A stretch of 64,000 nucleotides of DNA from Cellulomonas composti (GTDB taxonomy: Bacteria; Actinomycetota; Actinomycetes; Actinomycetales; Cellulomonadaceae), in contig NZ_BJWG01000001.1 of the NCBI RefSeq assembly GCF_007990245.1, forward strand, positions 434,001 through 498,000. Direction: 5' to 3'. The notes under the pieces were generated by a model. It had not been told where the DNA came from and ran no database searches. It saw only the letters and a list, made by a program, of their open reading frames with translations. Numbering within the stretch: the first letter of the stretch is position 1; every line of letters begins with the position of its first letter. Both the position numbers and the translations under genes were made by a program. This document shows positions 47,711 through 57,008 of this stretch, one piece after another.

Positions 47711-48853
47711 ATGGACGAGCTCGAGCTGGTCGGTCTGCACGACGACGGCGAGCACCTGGTGCTGTCGCGGGCCGACGGCACCCGCTACCGCGTACGCATC
47801 GACGAGCCGCTGCGCGCTGCCGTGCGCCGGGACCGGCCGCAGCTCGAGCAGCTGCGCGCCGAGGGCGCCGGCGCTCTGAGCCCGCGGGAGATCCAGGCAC
47901 GCATCCGCGCCGGGGCCACCACGCAGGAGGTCGCGGACTCCTCGGGCCTGCCCGTCGAGAGCGTGCGCCGCTACGAGGGACCCGTCCTGGCCGAGCGCGA
48001 GTACGTCGCCGAGCAGGCGCGCGGCGCCCGGATCGGCCATGAAGCCGGTGCACCGACCCTCGGCGACCTGGTCACCGACCGTCTCGCGGCACGCGGCATC
48101 GATCTGGGCTCGCTCGCGTGGGACGCCGCCCGCGAGGCGACAGGTCCCTGGTACGTGTTCGCGCGGTTCCGTGTGGGCGACGAGGACCGTGAGGCGCGCT
48201 GGACCTTCGACACGTCCGCCCGCACGGTCGCGGCCGAGGAGGACGAGGCCCGCTGGCTCTCGGAGACCGAGCTGCCCGACGAGCCGGTCGCGCGACGCCA
48301 CCTGGCCGCCGTGCGGGACGTGGTGTTCGACTTCGAGTCCGTCGCCACGCTGCGACCGGCGCCCGCGGACGACGACACACGCGAGCAGGACCCCGTGCCC
48401 GCGGTGGATCCGGCACCCGACCCGGCGGAGCGCACCGACGCGCTGCTCGACGACCTGCGCGCCCGCCGCGGCGTGCGGCAGCCCGTCGACACCTCCGACG
48501 ACGAGGACGACGACGGGGAGTTCGAGGGCTTCGGCCCCCAGCACGCATTCGACTTCGGCGGGCTCGGCGGCGTTCCCGGCGCACACCCGTCGGACGCCGA
48601 CCCGGCCGACGAGGCCGTCGTGCTGCCCGTGCGCACGATGCACGCCGTCCGGACCGCACCGACGCCGACGGTCGAGGACCGACGCACCGACGCTGCGGTC
48701 GAGAGCGCGGTCGCGCCGGGACCGGAACAGGAGCCGGAGCACGACGAGCCCGCGGCCGCCGTGCCGACCGGGACCGACCGGCCGCGTTCGAAGCGCGGCC
48801 GCGCCAAGGTGCCGAGCTGGGACGAGATCGTCTTCGGCGCGCGCCCGGAGTGA
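47711..48853 (+). CDS. sepH: Septation protein SepH (DUF3071)
   Basis: A 380-residue cell-division protein known in Streptomyces to bind FtsZ and stimulate Z-ring assembly. The N-terminal DUF3071 domain (about 1-165) contains a helix-turn-helix-like segment, LSPREIQARIRAGATTQEVADS followed by GLPVESVRRYEGPV. The remainder is an acidic, Pro-rich, probably disordered tail with a basic KRGRAKVPSWDEIVFGA end that is conserved in the family and required for FtsZ contact. The start is ATG 47711 with GGGAGG upstream. A 14-bp tandem repeat begins at its stop codon. Confidence 0.88.
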   Translation: MDELELVGLHDDGEHLVLSRADGTRYRVRIDEPLRAAVRRDRPQLEQLRAEGAGALSPREIQARIRAGATTQEVADSSGLPVESVRRYEGPVLAEREYVAEQARGARIGHEAGAPTLGDLVTDRLAARGIDLGSLAWDAAREATGPWYVFARFRVGDEDREARWTFDTSARTVAAEEDEARWLSETELPDEPVARRHLAAVRDVVFDFESVATLRPAPADDDTREQDPVPAVDPAPDPAERTDALLDDLRARRGVRQPVDTSDDEDDDGEFEGFGPQHAFDFGGLGGVPGAHPSDADPADEAVVLPVRTMHAVRTAPTPTVEDRRTDAAVESAVAPGPEQEPEHDEPAAAVPTGTDRPRSKRGRAKVPSWDEIVFGARPE

Positions 48854-48917
48854 CTCGCCCGGAGTGACTCGCCCGCAGTGACCCGCCCGACGTGACCCGC
48901 CCGACGTGACCCGCCGG
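48848..48917. repeat. Five tandem 14-bp repeats after sepH
   Basis: Five consecutive units, GAGTGACTCGCCCG twice, then CAGTGACCCGCCCG, ACGTGACCCGCCCG and ACGTGACCCGCCGG. The first unit contains the sepH stop codon, and each repeat carries a TGA. The array ends six bases before the end of the convergent tdk gene. Confidence 0.9.
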
Positions 48918-48922
48918 CCCTG

Positions 48923-49585
48923 CTAGACGTCGAGCGGGGTCTGGGCGGCCACGAGCGTCAGTGCGCTGGGCGCCGCGGCGCGCGCGGTCGCGGCGGTCAT
49001 CCGGCGCATGTGGTGGCGGCGGCACAGGACTTCGTACTGCACCTCGTCGGCCCCGCCGGACACGTCGCCGACGACCACCTGCTCACCCTCGACGACCATC
49101 GTGCCGCCGACCGTGCGCGCGTTGTGCGTGGCCCGCGCCCCGCACCAGCACAGCGCGCGCACCTGCAGCACGTCGACCCGGTCGGCCAGCTCGACGAGCC
49201 GCTGGCTGCCGGGGAACAGTCGCGCGCGGAAGTCGGTCGAGATGCCGAACACGTACACGTCGACTCCGAGCTCGTCGACCACGCGCGCGAGCTGGTCGAC
49301 CTGCGCCGCGGTGTAGAACTGCGCCTCGTCCCCGATCACGTAGTCGACCGGACGCCCGTGCGTGCGGCGGGTGATCACCTCGGCCCAGAAGTCGGTCTCG
49401 TCGTCGACCTCGCAGGCCTGCTTCGTCAGTCCGAGTCGACTCGAGATCGTCGCCGTGCCCGCGCGGTCCTGCCGCGTGAACAGCACGCCGTCGCGCCCGC
49501 GCGCGGCGTGGTTGTGATGCATCTGCAGCGCGAGCGTCGACTTCCCGCAGTCCATCGTGCCGGAGAAGAACACGAGCTCGGCCAC
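48923..49585 (-). CDS. tdk: Thymidine kinase
   Basis: A 220-residue type II thymidine kinase for salvage of thymidine. The P-loop is SGTMDCGKST (residues 8-17), the Walker B/catalytic segment GDEAQFYTAAQV (about 85), and the lasso zinc site uses CWCG (about 140) and a later YEVLCRRHH; the second pair is partly atypical with histidines. Start is GTG 49585 with AGAGGTGG upstream. Convergent on sepH. Confidence 0.92.
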   Translation of the reverse strand: MAELVFFSGTMDCGKSTLALQMHHNHAARGRDGVLFTRQDRAGTATISSRLGLTKQACEVDDETDFWAEVITRRTHGRPVDYVIGDEAQFYTAAQVDQLARVVDELGVDVYVFGISTDFRARLFPGSQRLVELADRVDVLQVRALCWCGARATHNARTVGGTMVVEGEQVVVGDVSGGADEVQYEVLCRRHHMRRMTAATARAAAPSALTLVAAQTPLDV

Positions 49586-49630
49586 CGCCGACCACCTCTC
49601 GTCGAGCGCCCGTCCGCCGGGCGACGGCCG

Positions 49631-50860
49631 TCAGCCGGCCAGGATCCAGGGCACCAGCATCTCGTGCGGCGTGAGCGAACCGTGCACGCCGACGAGCTGC
49701 AGCGACGCCGCCGTCTGCGTGCGCGAGTCCGCGATCGTCGCACGCCCGGTCGTCGCGACCACGACGTCGCCGATCACCGGGGCGACCCGCTCGTCGAGCG
49801 GACCGAACAGACCCGCCGCGACGGCCTCGTCACGGGTCACGACGAGCGCCGCGTCGCCCAGCACGTCACGCCAGCGGTCGACGACGTCGTCGCCGTCCAC
49901 CCCCGGCTCGAGGTGCAGGTGCAGCGCTCGCGGCTCGCCCGCGACCAGCGCGACCCCACGGCGCAGCGCTTCGTCGTGCGCGACGTCCCACCGCGCGGCC
50001 GGGTCGACGTCGACCATCCCGTGGTCGGCGGTCACGACGAGCAGCGCGTCGCGGGGCAGCGAACGTGCGAGCCGGCCGAGCTCGGCGTCCATCGCCTCCA
50101 GCGCGTCGCCCCACTGCCACGACCCCCAGCCGTGCTGGTGGCCGGCCTTGTCGACGTCGCCCCAGTACAGGTACGCGACGCCGGGCTCGCGCAGCGCGGC
50201 GAGGGCACCGTCGACGCGCGCGGCCAGGCTCTCGGCGTCGCGGTACGTCGGACCGCGCAGCGCAGCGCGCGTCAGACCGGAGCCCGAGAACCGCGACGGC
50301 CCGACGCTCGTCACGCTCACTCCCGCCGCGACGAGGCCCTCGAGCACGGTCGGGTGCGGCTGCCACCGCTCCGGATCGGGCAGGTCCGTCCAGGACACGA
50401 GGTTCCCCAGCGCCCCGGTCTGCGGCACGCGCACCGTGTAGCCGAGCATCGCGGTTCGGCCCGGTGAGGTGCCCGTGCCGAACGTGCCCATCGCGGTCGC
50501 GGTGGTCGACGGGAACGTGCTGGTCAACGGCGTGCTGTCCGCGGCCAATCGGCGCAGGAACGGCGCGTGTCCGCTGCGTTCGAGCAGGTTGCGGTGCCCG
50601 AGTCCGTCGACGAGCACGACGCACACGCGCGATGCGGCCGGCACGGCGAGCAGCTCGGCCGCCGCGACCCACTCCGGGTCGGCCGCCAGACCGAGCGCGC
50701 TCGTGACCGCGCCGGCGACCGCCGGCAGAGCCGTTCCCAGACAGGCCCGCCCGGTGGTGCCCGGCAGCACCAGACCGCGCGCTTCCGCCTCGGCGCGTAG
50801 CTCCGGTCGCTCGCTGCGGCCGCGGTAGGCGAGGCCACGGACCGCCGCGGGCTCCCCCAT
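49631..50860 (-). CDS. Alkaline phosphatase/nucleotide pyrophosphatase superfamily phosphodiesterase
   Basis: A 409-residue enzyme of the alkaline phosphatase superfamily. Metal ligands are visible: VVLVDGLGHRNL (about 81-92), the nucleophile threonine in TFPSTTATAMGTFGTG (about 115), YLYWGDVDKAGHQHGWGS with D and H, TADHGMVDV, and the late VGVHGSLTPHEM with its H. This matches type I phosphodiesterase/nucleotide pyrophosphatases. No signal peptide is seen, so it is probably cytoplasmic. It follows the DUF5998 gene with a 2-base gap; the two are regularly adjacent in actinobacteria (recalled). Confidence 0.85.
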   Translation of the reverse strand: MGEPAAVRGLAYRGRSERPELRAEAEARGLVLPGTTGRACLGTALPAVAGAVTSALGLAADPEWVAAAELLAVPAASRVCVVLVDGLGHRNLLERSGHAPFLRRLAADSTPLTSTFPSTTATAMGTFGTGTSPGRTAMLGYTVRVPQTGALGNLVSWTDLPDPERWQPHPTVLEGLVAAGVSVTSVGPSRFSGSGLTRAALRGPTYRDAESLAARVDGALAALREPGVAYLYWGDVDKAGHQHGWGSWQWGDALEAMDAELGRLARSLPRDALLVVTADHGMVDVDPAARWDVAHDEALRRGVALVAGEPRALHLHLEPGVDGDDVVDRWRDVLGDAALVVTRDEAVAAGLFGPLDERVAPVIGDVVVATTGRATIADSRTQTAASLQLVGVHGSLTPHEMLVPWILAG

Positions 50861-50862
50861 CG

Positions 50863-51435
50863 TCAGCTCCCGGCGCTGGCGGCCGAGAGCCGGCGGGCGA
50901 AGTCGGTCGCCGCCCGCACCGCCTGCACACCCTCGGCGGCGGCGCTCACGCGCACGACGACGTCGTCCGGCGCGAGCGTGCCGGTGTAGCCGTGGTCGGC
51001 GTCGCACTGCGGGTCGCCGCACGAGGCGGGTTCGAGGTCGACGCGCGAGACCGCACCCCAACCGATCGCGAGCGTGAGCTCGAGCGCCGACTCCCCGGCG
51101 TGGTGCCGTTCGGGCTGCGCGACGACGTGCGTGAGCGCGACCGAGCGCAGCTCGCGCAGCGGCACCGACTCGGTGGTCGCCGACGCGGAGGCCGACGGGT
51201 GCTCGGCATCGGCCGGGTGGTCGTCGACGTGCGCGCACACCAGGCGCGTGGCGGTCAGCGCGAGCACGGTCACGTGCCGGCGCACCTCCGCCGAGTCGAA
51301 CGTCGTCTCCGGGTGCACGAGATGGGCGAGGACGGGCTCGTCGGACAGGGCGACGTCCAGGACGTCGGCGACGAGCTCGGGGTAGTAGCCCGCGCGGTGC
51401 AGATCCTCGCGCAGGGCGGTCGAGACGGCTGGCAT
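50863..51435 (-). CDS. DUF5998 family protein
   Basis: A 190-residue cytoplasmic protein with an alternating strand-helix pattern: LREDLHRAGYYPELVADVLDVAL, HLVHPETTFDSAEVRRHVTVLALTATRLV, VVAQPERH and a final VVVRVSAAAEGVQAVRAATDFARRLS. The central ASCGDPQCDADHGYTGTLAPDDVVVR holds two cysteines and an acidic loop. It fits the DUF5998 family as I recall it; it may be a PH-like fold. Start is ATG 51435; the longer open frame to 51504 would overlap the GNAT fusion gene. It is probably cotranscribed with the phosphodiesterase. Confidence 0.7.
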   Translation of the reverse strand: MPAVSTALREDLHRAGYYPELVADVLDVALSDEPVLAHLVHPETTFDSAEVRRHVTVLALTATRLVCAHVDDHPADAEHPSASASATTESVPLRELRSVALTHVVAQPERHHAGESALELTLAIGWGAVSRVDLEPASCGDPQCDADHGYTGTLAPDDVVVRVSAAAEGVQAVRAATDFARRLSAASAGS

Positions 51436-51500
51436 CCGGCCATCCTCCCACCCCGCGGCGCCGCGTCGACGATCGCGGTCCGATCGGTGGATGCGCGGGG

Positions 51501-54266
51501 TCATGTGCGCTGCAGCCGGCGCGTCGTGTCCGCGCGGTCCGCGCGCGCGAGACTCACCCGTGCCGAAAGGATCGTCGCGCCGCGTTCGGCGACGACGACC
51601 GGGTTGAGCTCGAGCGAGCGGATCTCGGGCACGTCGTCGGACAGCACCGCGATGCGCGCGACGACGTCCTCGAGCGCCTCGACGTCCAGCGCGGGAAGCC
51701 CGCGGTAGCCGAACAGCCGCGGCGCGGACCGCGCGGAACGCACGAGCTCGGCCACGTCGACGTCCGTCAGCGGCGGCACGCCGTACGCGACGTCGCCCAG
51801 CAGGTCCGACGCGTCACCCGAGAGCCCGAAGCTCACGAGCGGCCCGAACAGCGGGTCCTCCGCGCTGCGCACCACGCACGACGAGCCGCGCGCGGCCATG
51901 GCCTGCACCTCGAGGGGCGGCCCCGACGGCGCCGGGTGGTGGGCCGCCGCGAGCGCGAGCACCTGTGCCACGTCGTCGCGCAGCTCGGCCTCGTCGGCCA
52001 CGTCCAGGCGCACCCCCCCGAGGTCGGCACGGTGCCGCAGCGCCGGCGCGGTCGTCTTGAGCGCGACAGGCCAGCCGATCGCGCGGGCAGCCGCGACCGC
52101 CTCGTCGGCGTCCCGCACGCCCACGGCTGGCAGCACGCGCAGCCCCACGGCGGCGAGCAGCTCGACCGTCCGGACGGAGTCCAGCGCGAGCACCCCGTCC
52201 TGCGGCACCCCGTCGAGCCAGGTCGCGACGAGCCGGCGCGCGGCGCGCACGTCGGCACCCACCGGGTGCAACAGGGCCCCCCGGTCGCTCGACCGCCACG
52301 CCGCGTACCGCGCCGCGTGACCGAGCGCGACCGCGGCGTCCTCGGGAGTGGAGTAGGCCGGCACGGTCCGCACGCGTCCGTCCGCGTCGGGTGCCGAGAG
52401 CTCCGCGGTCACCCCGCGCAGGCCGAGCACGCACGCGACCACGGTCCGCCCCGAGGCCGCCGCCTCGTGCGCCAGGACACGTGCGACCTCGGTGTCCACG
52501 CCACCCAGGGTCGGGATGCGCACGATGACCGCGACGTCGGCGTCCGGTCCCGTCAGGGCGTCGCGCAGCCTCGAGCGCACCTCCTCGGGCGCGGCGTCCT
52601 CGGGCAGCACGCGCGCACCGGCCACGACGAGCCCCGCGGTCGCACAGGCCTCCGCGACGAGCGCCGCGACCGACGACTGGCTCGCGACGATCGCCACCCG
52701 CCGACCCGCCGGCAGCGGCTGGTGCGCGAGCACCTGCACGACGTCGAGGAGCTGATGCGTGCTGTCGACCTGGATCACGCCCGACTGACGCATGAGCTCG
52801 GCCAGCGTGCGCGGCGGCGCGTGCGTGGGCCGCACCGCATGCCCCGGGGGCACCACCTGACCCGAGCGGCCGGCCGTCACGACGACGACCGGCGTCGAAA
52901 GCGCGAGTCGCCGAGCCACCCGGGAGAACTTGCGCGGGTTGCCGATCGACTCGAGGTAGAGCCCCGCGACCGTCGTCGTCGCGTCGTCGTCCCAGTACTG
53001 CATGAGGTCGTTGCCCGAGACGTCGGCGCGGTGACCTGCGGAGACGAACGACGACAGCCCGAGCCCGCGGCGCCGCACGGCCGAGAGCAGCGCGGCCCCC
53101 AGGGGCCCCGACTGGCAGAACAGCCCGACCGAACCCGCGACCGGCGGCTCGTCGGCCAGGGTCGCGTCGAGCAGTCCGTCCGGTCGCCGGGCGAGCAGCC
53201 CGAACGACGACGGCCCGACGACGCGCATCCCCGCACCGTGCGCCGCCGCCAGCAACCGGCGCTGCCGCTCGCGGCCCTCGTCGCCCGCCTCGGCGAAGCC
53301 CGACGAGAGCACGACCACGCCGTGCACGCCCAGCGCCGCGAGCCGCCGCACCAGCGCGGGGGCGTCCTGCGGCGGCAGCGCGACGACCGCGAGGTCCACC
53401 GGGCCGGACACGTCGTCGAGGGCCACGCGGTGCACCTGCCCGGCCGGCGCGTCCGGCTCGACGCCGACCGCCTGCACCCGGGGCGCACCCGGCGCGCGCG
53501 TGAGGTGAGCGAGGACCGCCCGCGCGAGGCCGTCGTGCAGCGGCCGCACGTGCTCCTCGTCGGGCCCGTGACCGTTCCGGTCGGGGCCGTGGTGCGGCCC
53601 GACGACCAGCACCGACGAGGCGTGCAGCAGCGCGCGCACCGAGCGGGCCTCCGAGCGCCGCTCACGGTCCGCCATCACCGCGAGCGACCTGTCGGTCGGG
53701 TCGATGTCGAACGAGAGCGCGACGACGCCGTCCTCGGCGTGCTGCCGCACCGCGTAGCCCGCGTCGCGGAACACCGCGATCATGCGCCCGTTCTGCGGCA
53801 GGACCTCCGCGACGAACCGCCGCACCCCCCGCTCGCGCGCCGCCGCCGCGAGGTGCTCGAGCAGCACCGAACCCACGCCGCGGCCCTGGTGCGCGTCGGC
53901 CACGTTGAACGCGACCTCGGCCTCGTCGCCGCCCACGCGGTCGAACCGCGCGACGCCGATGATGCGCTCGACACCCTCGTCGTCCTGCACGGTCGCCACC
54001 AGGGCGACCCGGTCCTGGTGGTCCACCGTGACCAGGCGCGCCAGGTCCCGGTCCGACAGCCGCTCGAGGTGCGCGAAGAAACGCAGGTATGTCGAACGCT
54101 CCGACTGCGCGACGTGGAAGGCCTGCAGCGCGTCCGCGTCGGACGGGCGGATCGGCCGCACGCGCGTCGTCATGCCGTCCTGGAGGACGACGTCGGCCTC
54201 CCACCACGCGGGGTAGTCCCGCTCGGGGCGGTGCCCGCCGGGCGCGTCGACCGCGTGGTCCACCAT
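51501..54266 (-). CDS. GNAT acetyltransferase fused to NDP-forming acyl-CoA synthetase-like domains (Pat-type protein)
   Basis: A 921-residue protein. Residues about 35-185 form a GNAT domain with the acetyl-CoA loop AFNVADAHQGRGVGSVLLEHL. Residues about 205-650 form the CoA-binding and ligase-CoA domains (SSVLVVGPHHGP, VVVLSSGFAEAGDEG, VGLFCQSGPLGAALL, VSAGHRADVSGNDLMQYW), and residues 700-920 an ATP-grasp domain (DSVRTVELLAAVGLRVLP, GWPVALKTTAPALRHRADLGG, EVQAMAARG). The order GNAT-first is that of some actinobacterial protein lysine acetyltransferases, the reverse of enterobacterial Pat. It probably acetylates metabolic enzymes such as acetyl-CoA synthetase. Start ATG 54266 lies six bases after a TAGCCT hexamer. 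Confidence 0.83.
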   Translation of the reverse strand: MVDHAVDAPGGHRPERDYPAWWEADVVLQDGMTTRVRPIRPSDADALQAFHVAQSERSTYLRFFAHLERLSDRDLARLVTVDHQDRVALVATVQDDEGVERIIGVARFDRVGGDEAEVAFNVADAHQGRGVGSVLLEHLAAAARERGVRRFVAEVLPQNGRMIAVFRDAGYAVRQHAEDGVVALSFDIDPTDRSLAVMADRERRSEARSVRALLHASSVLVVGPHHGPDRNGHGPDEEHVRPLHDGLARAVLAHLTRAPGAPRVQAVGVEPDAPAGQVHRVALDDVSGPVDLAVVALPPQDAPALVRRLAALGVHGVVVLSSGFAEAGDEGRERQRRLLAAAHGAGMRVVGPSSFGLLARRPDGLLDATLADEPPVAGSVGLFCQSGPLGAALLSAVRRRGLGLSSFVSAGHRADVSGNDLMQYWDDDATTTVAGLYLESIGNPRKFSRVARRLALSTPVVVVTAGRSGQVVPPGHAVRPTHAPPRTLAELMRQSGVIQVDSTHQLLDVVQVLAHQPLPAGRRVAIVASQSSVAALVAEACATAGLVVAGARVLPEDAAPEEVRSRLRDALTGPDADVAVIVRIPTLGGVDTEVARVLAHEAAASGRTVVACVLGLRGVTAELSAPDADGRVRTVPAYSTPEDAAVALGHAARYAAWRSSDRGALLHPVGADVRAARRLVATWLDGVPQDGVLALDSVRTVELLAAVGLRVLPAVGVRDADEAVAAARAIGWPVALKTTAPALRHRADLGGVRLDVADEAELRDDVAQVLALAAAHHPAPSGPPLEVQAMAARGSSCVVRSAEDPLFGPLVSFGLSGDASDLLGDVAYGVPPLTDVDVAELVRSARSAPRLFGYRGLPALDVEALEDVVARIAVLSDDVPEIRSLELNPVVVAERGATILSARVSLARADRADTTRRLQRT

Positions 54267-54272
54267 CGGGCC

Positions 54273-54278
54273 AGGCTA
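54273..54278 (-). promoter_or_regulatory. Putative -10 element of a leaderless promoter
   Basis: TAGCCT on the minus strand, six bases before the ATG at 54266 of the GNAT fusion gene. Confidence 0.5.
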
Positions 54279-54323
54279 TCCGGGTGAGTCCCGGGCCGCG
54301 CTGCCGCTTGCCGCACGCTGCCG

Positions 54324-54420
54324 GTTGCCACGTGCCACGCACCTGCACGTTCCCACGTGCCACGTACCCCGCACGTTCCCACATGCCACGCACCCCGCAC
54401 GTTCCGCGTGCCGCGCGCGA
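54324..54420. repeat. Tandem 26-bp repeats between divergent genes
   Basis: Units begin with GTTGCC or GTTCCC at 54324, 54349, 54375 and 54401; the unit is GTTCCCACGTGCCACGTACC plus CCGCAC. Lengths are 25, 26, 26 and a partial 20. Units one and two contain the palindrome CACGTG. The array lies in the 228-base divergent spacer between the GNAT fusion and the topoisomerase A-subunit gene. Confidence 0.88.
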
Positions 54421-54494
54421 CCCCGAGGCCGCACGGGCGAGAATGGTCGACGGTCACCGCACGAACGTCCGCACCACCCGAGGAGCCCCACCGC

Positions 54495-56990
54495 ATGGCG
54501 CGTCGCCCCGCGACCCCGGACCTGCCCCCCGACGATCTCGTCGAGAAGGTCGTCGACATCGACGTCGCCGCCGAGATGGAGGGCTCGTTCCTCGAGTACG
54601 CGTACTCGGTCATCTACTCGCGCGCCCTGCCCGACGCACGCGACGGGCTCAAGCCCGTGCAGCGCCGCATCCTGTTCCAGATGTCCGACATGGGCCTGCG
54701 GCCCGAACGTCCATACGTGAAGTCGGCGCGCGTCGTGGGCGAGGTGATGGGCAAGCTGCACCCGCACGGCGACACCGCGATCTACGACGCGATGGTGCGG
54801 CTCGCGCAGCCGTTCAGCCTGCGGCTGCCGCTGGTCGACGGGCACGGCAACTTCGGCTCGCTCGACGACGGTCCCGCCGCCCCGCGCTACACGGAGGCGC
54901 GCATGGCGCCGTCGGCGGTCGCGATGACGACCGGTCTCGACGAGGACGTCGTCGACTTCGTCCCGAACTACGACAACAAGCTCACACAGCCCGAGGTGCT
55001 CCCCGCGGCGATCCCGAACCTGCTGGTCAACGGCGCGGCCGGGATCGCGGTCGGCATGGCCACCAACATGGCGCCGCACAACCTCGTCGAGGTCGTCGCC
55101 GCCGCGCGTCACCTCGTCCAGCACCCCGACGCCACGCTCGAGGACCTCATGCGGTTCGTCCCCGGCCCTGACCTGCCCTCGGGCGGCAAGATCGTCGGAC
55201 TCGACGGTGTGCGCGACGCGTACCGCACCGGGCGTGGCGCGTTCCGCACGCGCGCGACCGCACGCATCGAGAACGTCACCGCGCGACGCAAGGGCATCGT
55301 CATCACCGAGCTGCCCTACCTCGTCGGACCCGAGAAGGTGATCGAGAAGATCAAGGAGGGCGTGCAGGCCAAGAAGCTGTCCGGGATCGCCGACGCCGTC
55401 GACCTGACCGACCGCCAGCACGGCCTGCGCCTCGTGATCGAGGTCAAGTCAGGGTTCGACCCCGACGCCGTGCTCGAGCAGCTCTACCGGTTCACGCCGC
55501 TCGAGGACTCGTTCTCGATCAACAACGTCGCTCTCGTCGAGGGCCAGCCGCGCACGCTCGGCCTGCGCGAGCTGCTCGTCGTGTGGGTCGAGCACCGCAT
55601 CGTCGTCGTGCGGCGCCGCTCCCAGCACCGGCTCACCAAGCGGCTCGAGCGGCTGCACCTCGTCGAAGGGCTGCTCGTCGCGATCCTCGACATCGACGAG
55701 GTCATCCAGGTGATCCGCTCGTCGGACGACGCCGAGGGCGCGCGGCAGCGGCTGCAGGTCGTGTTCGACCTGACGCAGGTGCAGGCCGAGTACATCCTCG
55801 AGCTGCGGCTGCGGCGCCTGACGAAGTTCTCCCGGCTCGAGCTCGAGTCCGAGCGCACGCAGCTCGAGACCGAGATCGCCGAGCTGCGCGCGATCCTCGC
55901 CGACGACGCGCTGCTGCGTTCGCTCGTGTCCGACGAGATGGCGGACGTCGCCGCGACGTACGGCACGCCTCGCCGCACGATCCTGCTCGAGTCCGCCGGC
56001 GGGGCCAGCGTCGGCGCGCTCGCCGGTGCCCCGGCACGCTCGTCGGCGCGGGCGGCCGGCGCCGCGCCGCTGGAGATCGCGGACACGGCGTGCTTCGCGC
56101 TGCTGTCCGGCACCGGGCTGCTCGCCCGGACGGCGTCCGACGAGGCGCCGACCCGTCCCGAGGGCGCCCGGCGCGGCGCGCACGACGTGCTCGCGTCGGT
56201 GGTCGCGACGAGCGCCCGCGCCGACATCGGCGTCGTGACCTCGCGCGGCCGCATGCTGCGCGCTTCGGTGCTCGACCTGCCCGCGCTGCCCCCGACCGAC
56301 GGCGCGCCCTCGCTGTCCGGCGGGATCCCCGTCCGCGAGCTGGTCGCGCTCGAGACCGGCGAACGGGTCGTCGCGCTCGCGTCGTTGGCCGCCGACGCAC
56401 CGACGCTCGCGCTGGCCACCGCGCAGGGCGTGGTCAAGCGGGTCGCCGCCGGCGACGTGCCGGGCAACAAGGACACCTGGGAGGTGGTCGCGCTGCGCGA
56501 CGGCGACGAGATCGTCGGGGCGACCGGTGCGGCCGATGACGCCGAGCTCGTGCTCGTCAGCTCGGACGCGTCGTTGCTGCACTTCCCCGCGTCCGCGGTA
56601 CGCCCGCAGGGCCGTGCCGCCGGCGGCATGGCCGGGATCAACCTCGCGAGCGGGTGCCAGGTCGTCGCGTTCGCGGTGGTGCCCGCCGGCGCGGCCGTCG
56701 ACGCGGTCGTGGTGACGGTCGCGGGCTCGTCGTCGGCCCTGCCCGGCACGCAGCCCGGCAGCGCGAAGGTCTCGCCGTTCGAGGTGTACCCGGCCAAGGG
56801 CCGCGCCACCGGCGGCGTGCGTGCGCACCGGTTCCTCAAGGGCGAGGACGCCCTCCTGCTGGCCTGGGTCGGCCCGGCGCCCGCGTGGGCGTGCGGCTCG
56901 GGAGGTCAGCCCGTCGAGCTGCCACCCGTGGAGCCCCGGCGCGACATGTCCGGGACGGCCCTGTCGGCGCCGGTGCGCGCGATCGGCTGA
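54495..56990 (+). CDS. parC: Topoisomerase IV-type A subunit (second GyrA paralogue)
   Basis: An 831-residue type IIA topoisomerase A subunit. The N-terminal [22 protein letters not shown] and the quinolone-region [17 protein letters not shown] are present, and the catalytic tyrosine is Y132 in APRYTEARM. The C-terminal third is a beta-pinwheel of repeats (for example [25 protein letters not shown]). It pairs with the ATPase subunit at 59004-61133, and in Streptomyces the equivalents near hrdB are parC and parE, so I use that name; the alternative is a second gyrase. Start is ATG 54495 with AGGAG upstream. Confidence 0.87.
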   Translation: MARRPATPDLPPDDLVEKVVDIDVAAEMEGSFLEYAYSVIYSRALPDARDGLKPVQRRILFQMSDMGLRPERPYVKSARVVGEVMGKLHPHGDTAIYDAMVRLAQPFSLRLPLVDGHGNFGSLDDGPAAPRYTEARMAPSAVAMTTGLDEDVVDFVPNYDNKLTQPEVLPAAIPNLLVNGAAGIAVGMATNMAPHNLVEVVAAARHLVQHPDATLEDLMRFVPGPDLPSGGKIVGLDGVRDAYRTGRGAFRTRATARIENVTARRKGIVITELPYLVGPEKVIEKIKEGVQAKKLSGIADAVDLTDRQHGLRLVIEVKSGFDPDAVLEQLYRFTPLEDSFSINNVALVEGQPRTLGLRELLVVWVEHRIVVVRRRSQHRLTKRLERLHLVEGLLVAILDIDEVIQVIRSSDDAEGARQRLQVVFDLTQVQAEYILELRLRRLTKFSRLELESERTQLETEIAELRAILADDALLRSLVSDEMADVAATYGTPRRTILLESAGGASVGALAGAPARSSARAAGAAPLEIADTACFALLSGTGLLARTASDEAPTRPEGARRGAHDVLASVVATSARADIGVVTSRGRMLRASVLDLPALPPTDGAPSLSGGIPVRELVALETGERVVALASLAADAPTLALATAQGVVKRVAAGDVPGNKDTWEVVALRDGDEIVGATGAADDAELVLVSSDASLLHFPASAVRPQGRAAGGMAGINLASGCQVVAFAVVPAGAAVDAVVVTVAGSSSALPGTQPGSAKVSPFEVYPAKGRATGGVRAHRFLKGEDALLLAWVGPAPAWACGSGGQPVELPPVEPRRDMSGTALSAPVRAIG

Positions 56991-57008
56991 TCGCGGGCGG
57001 TCGGGCCG

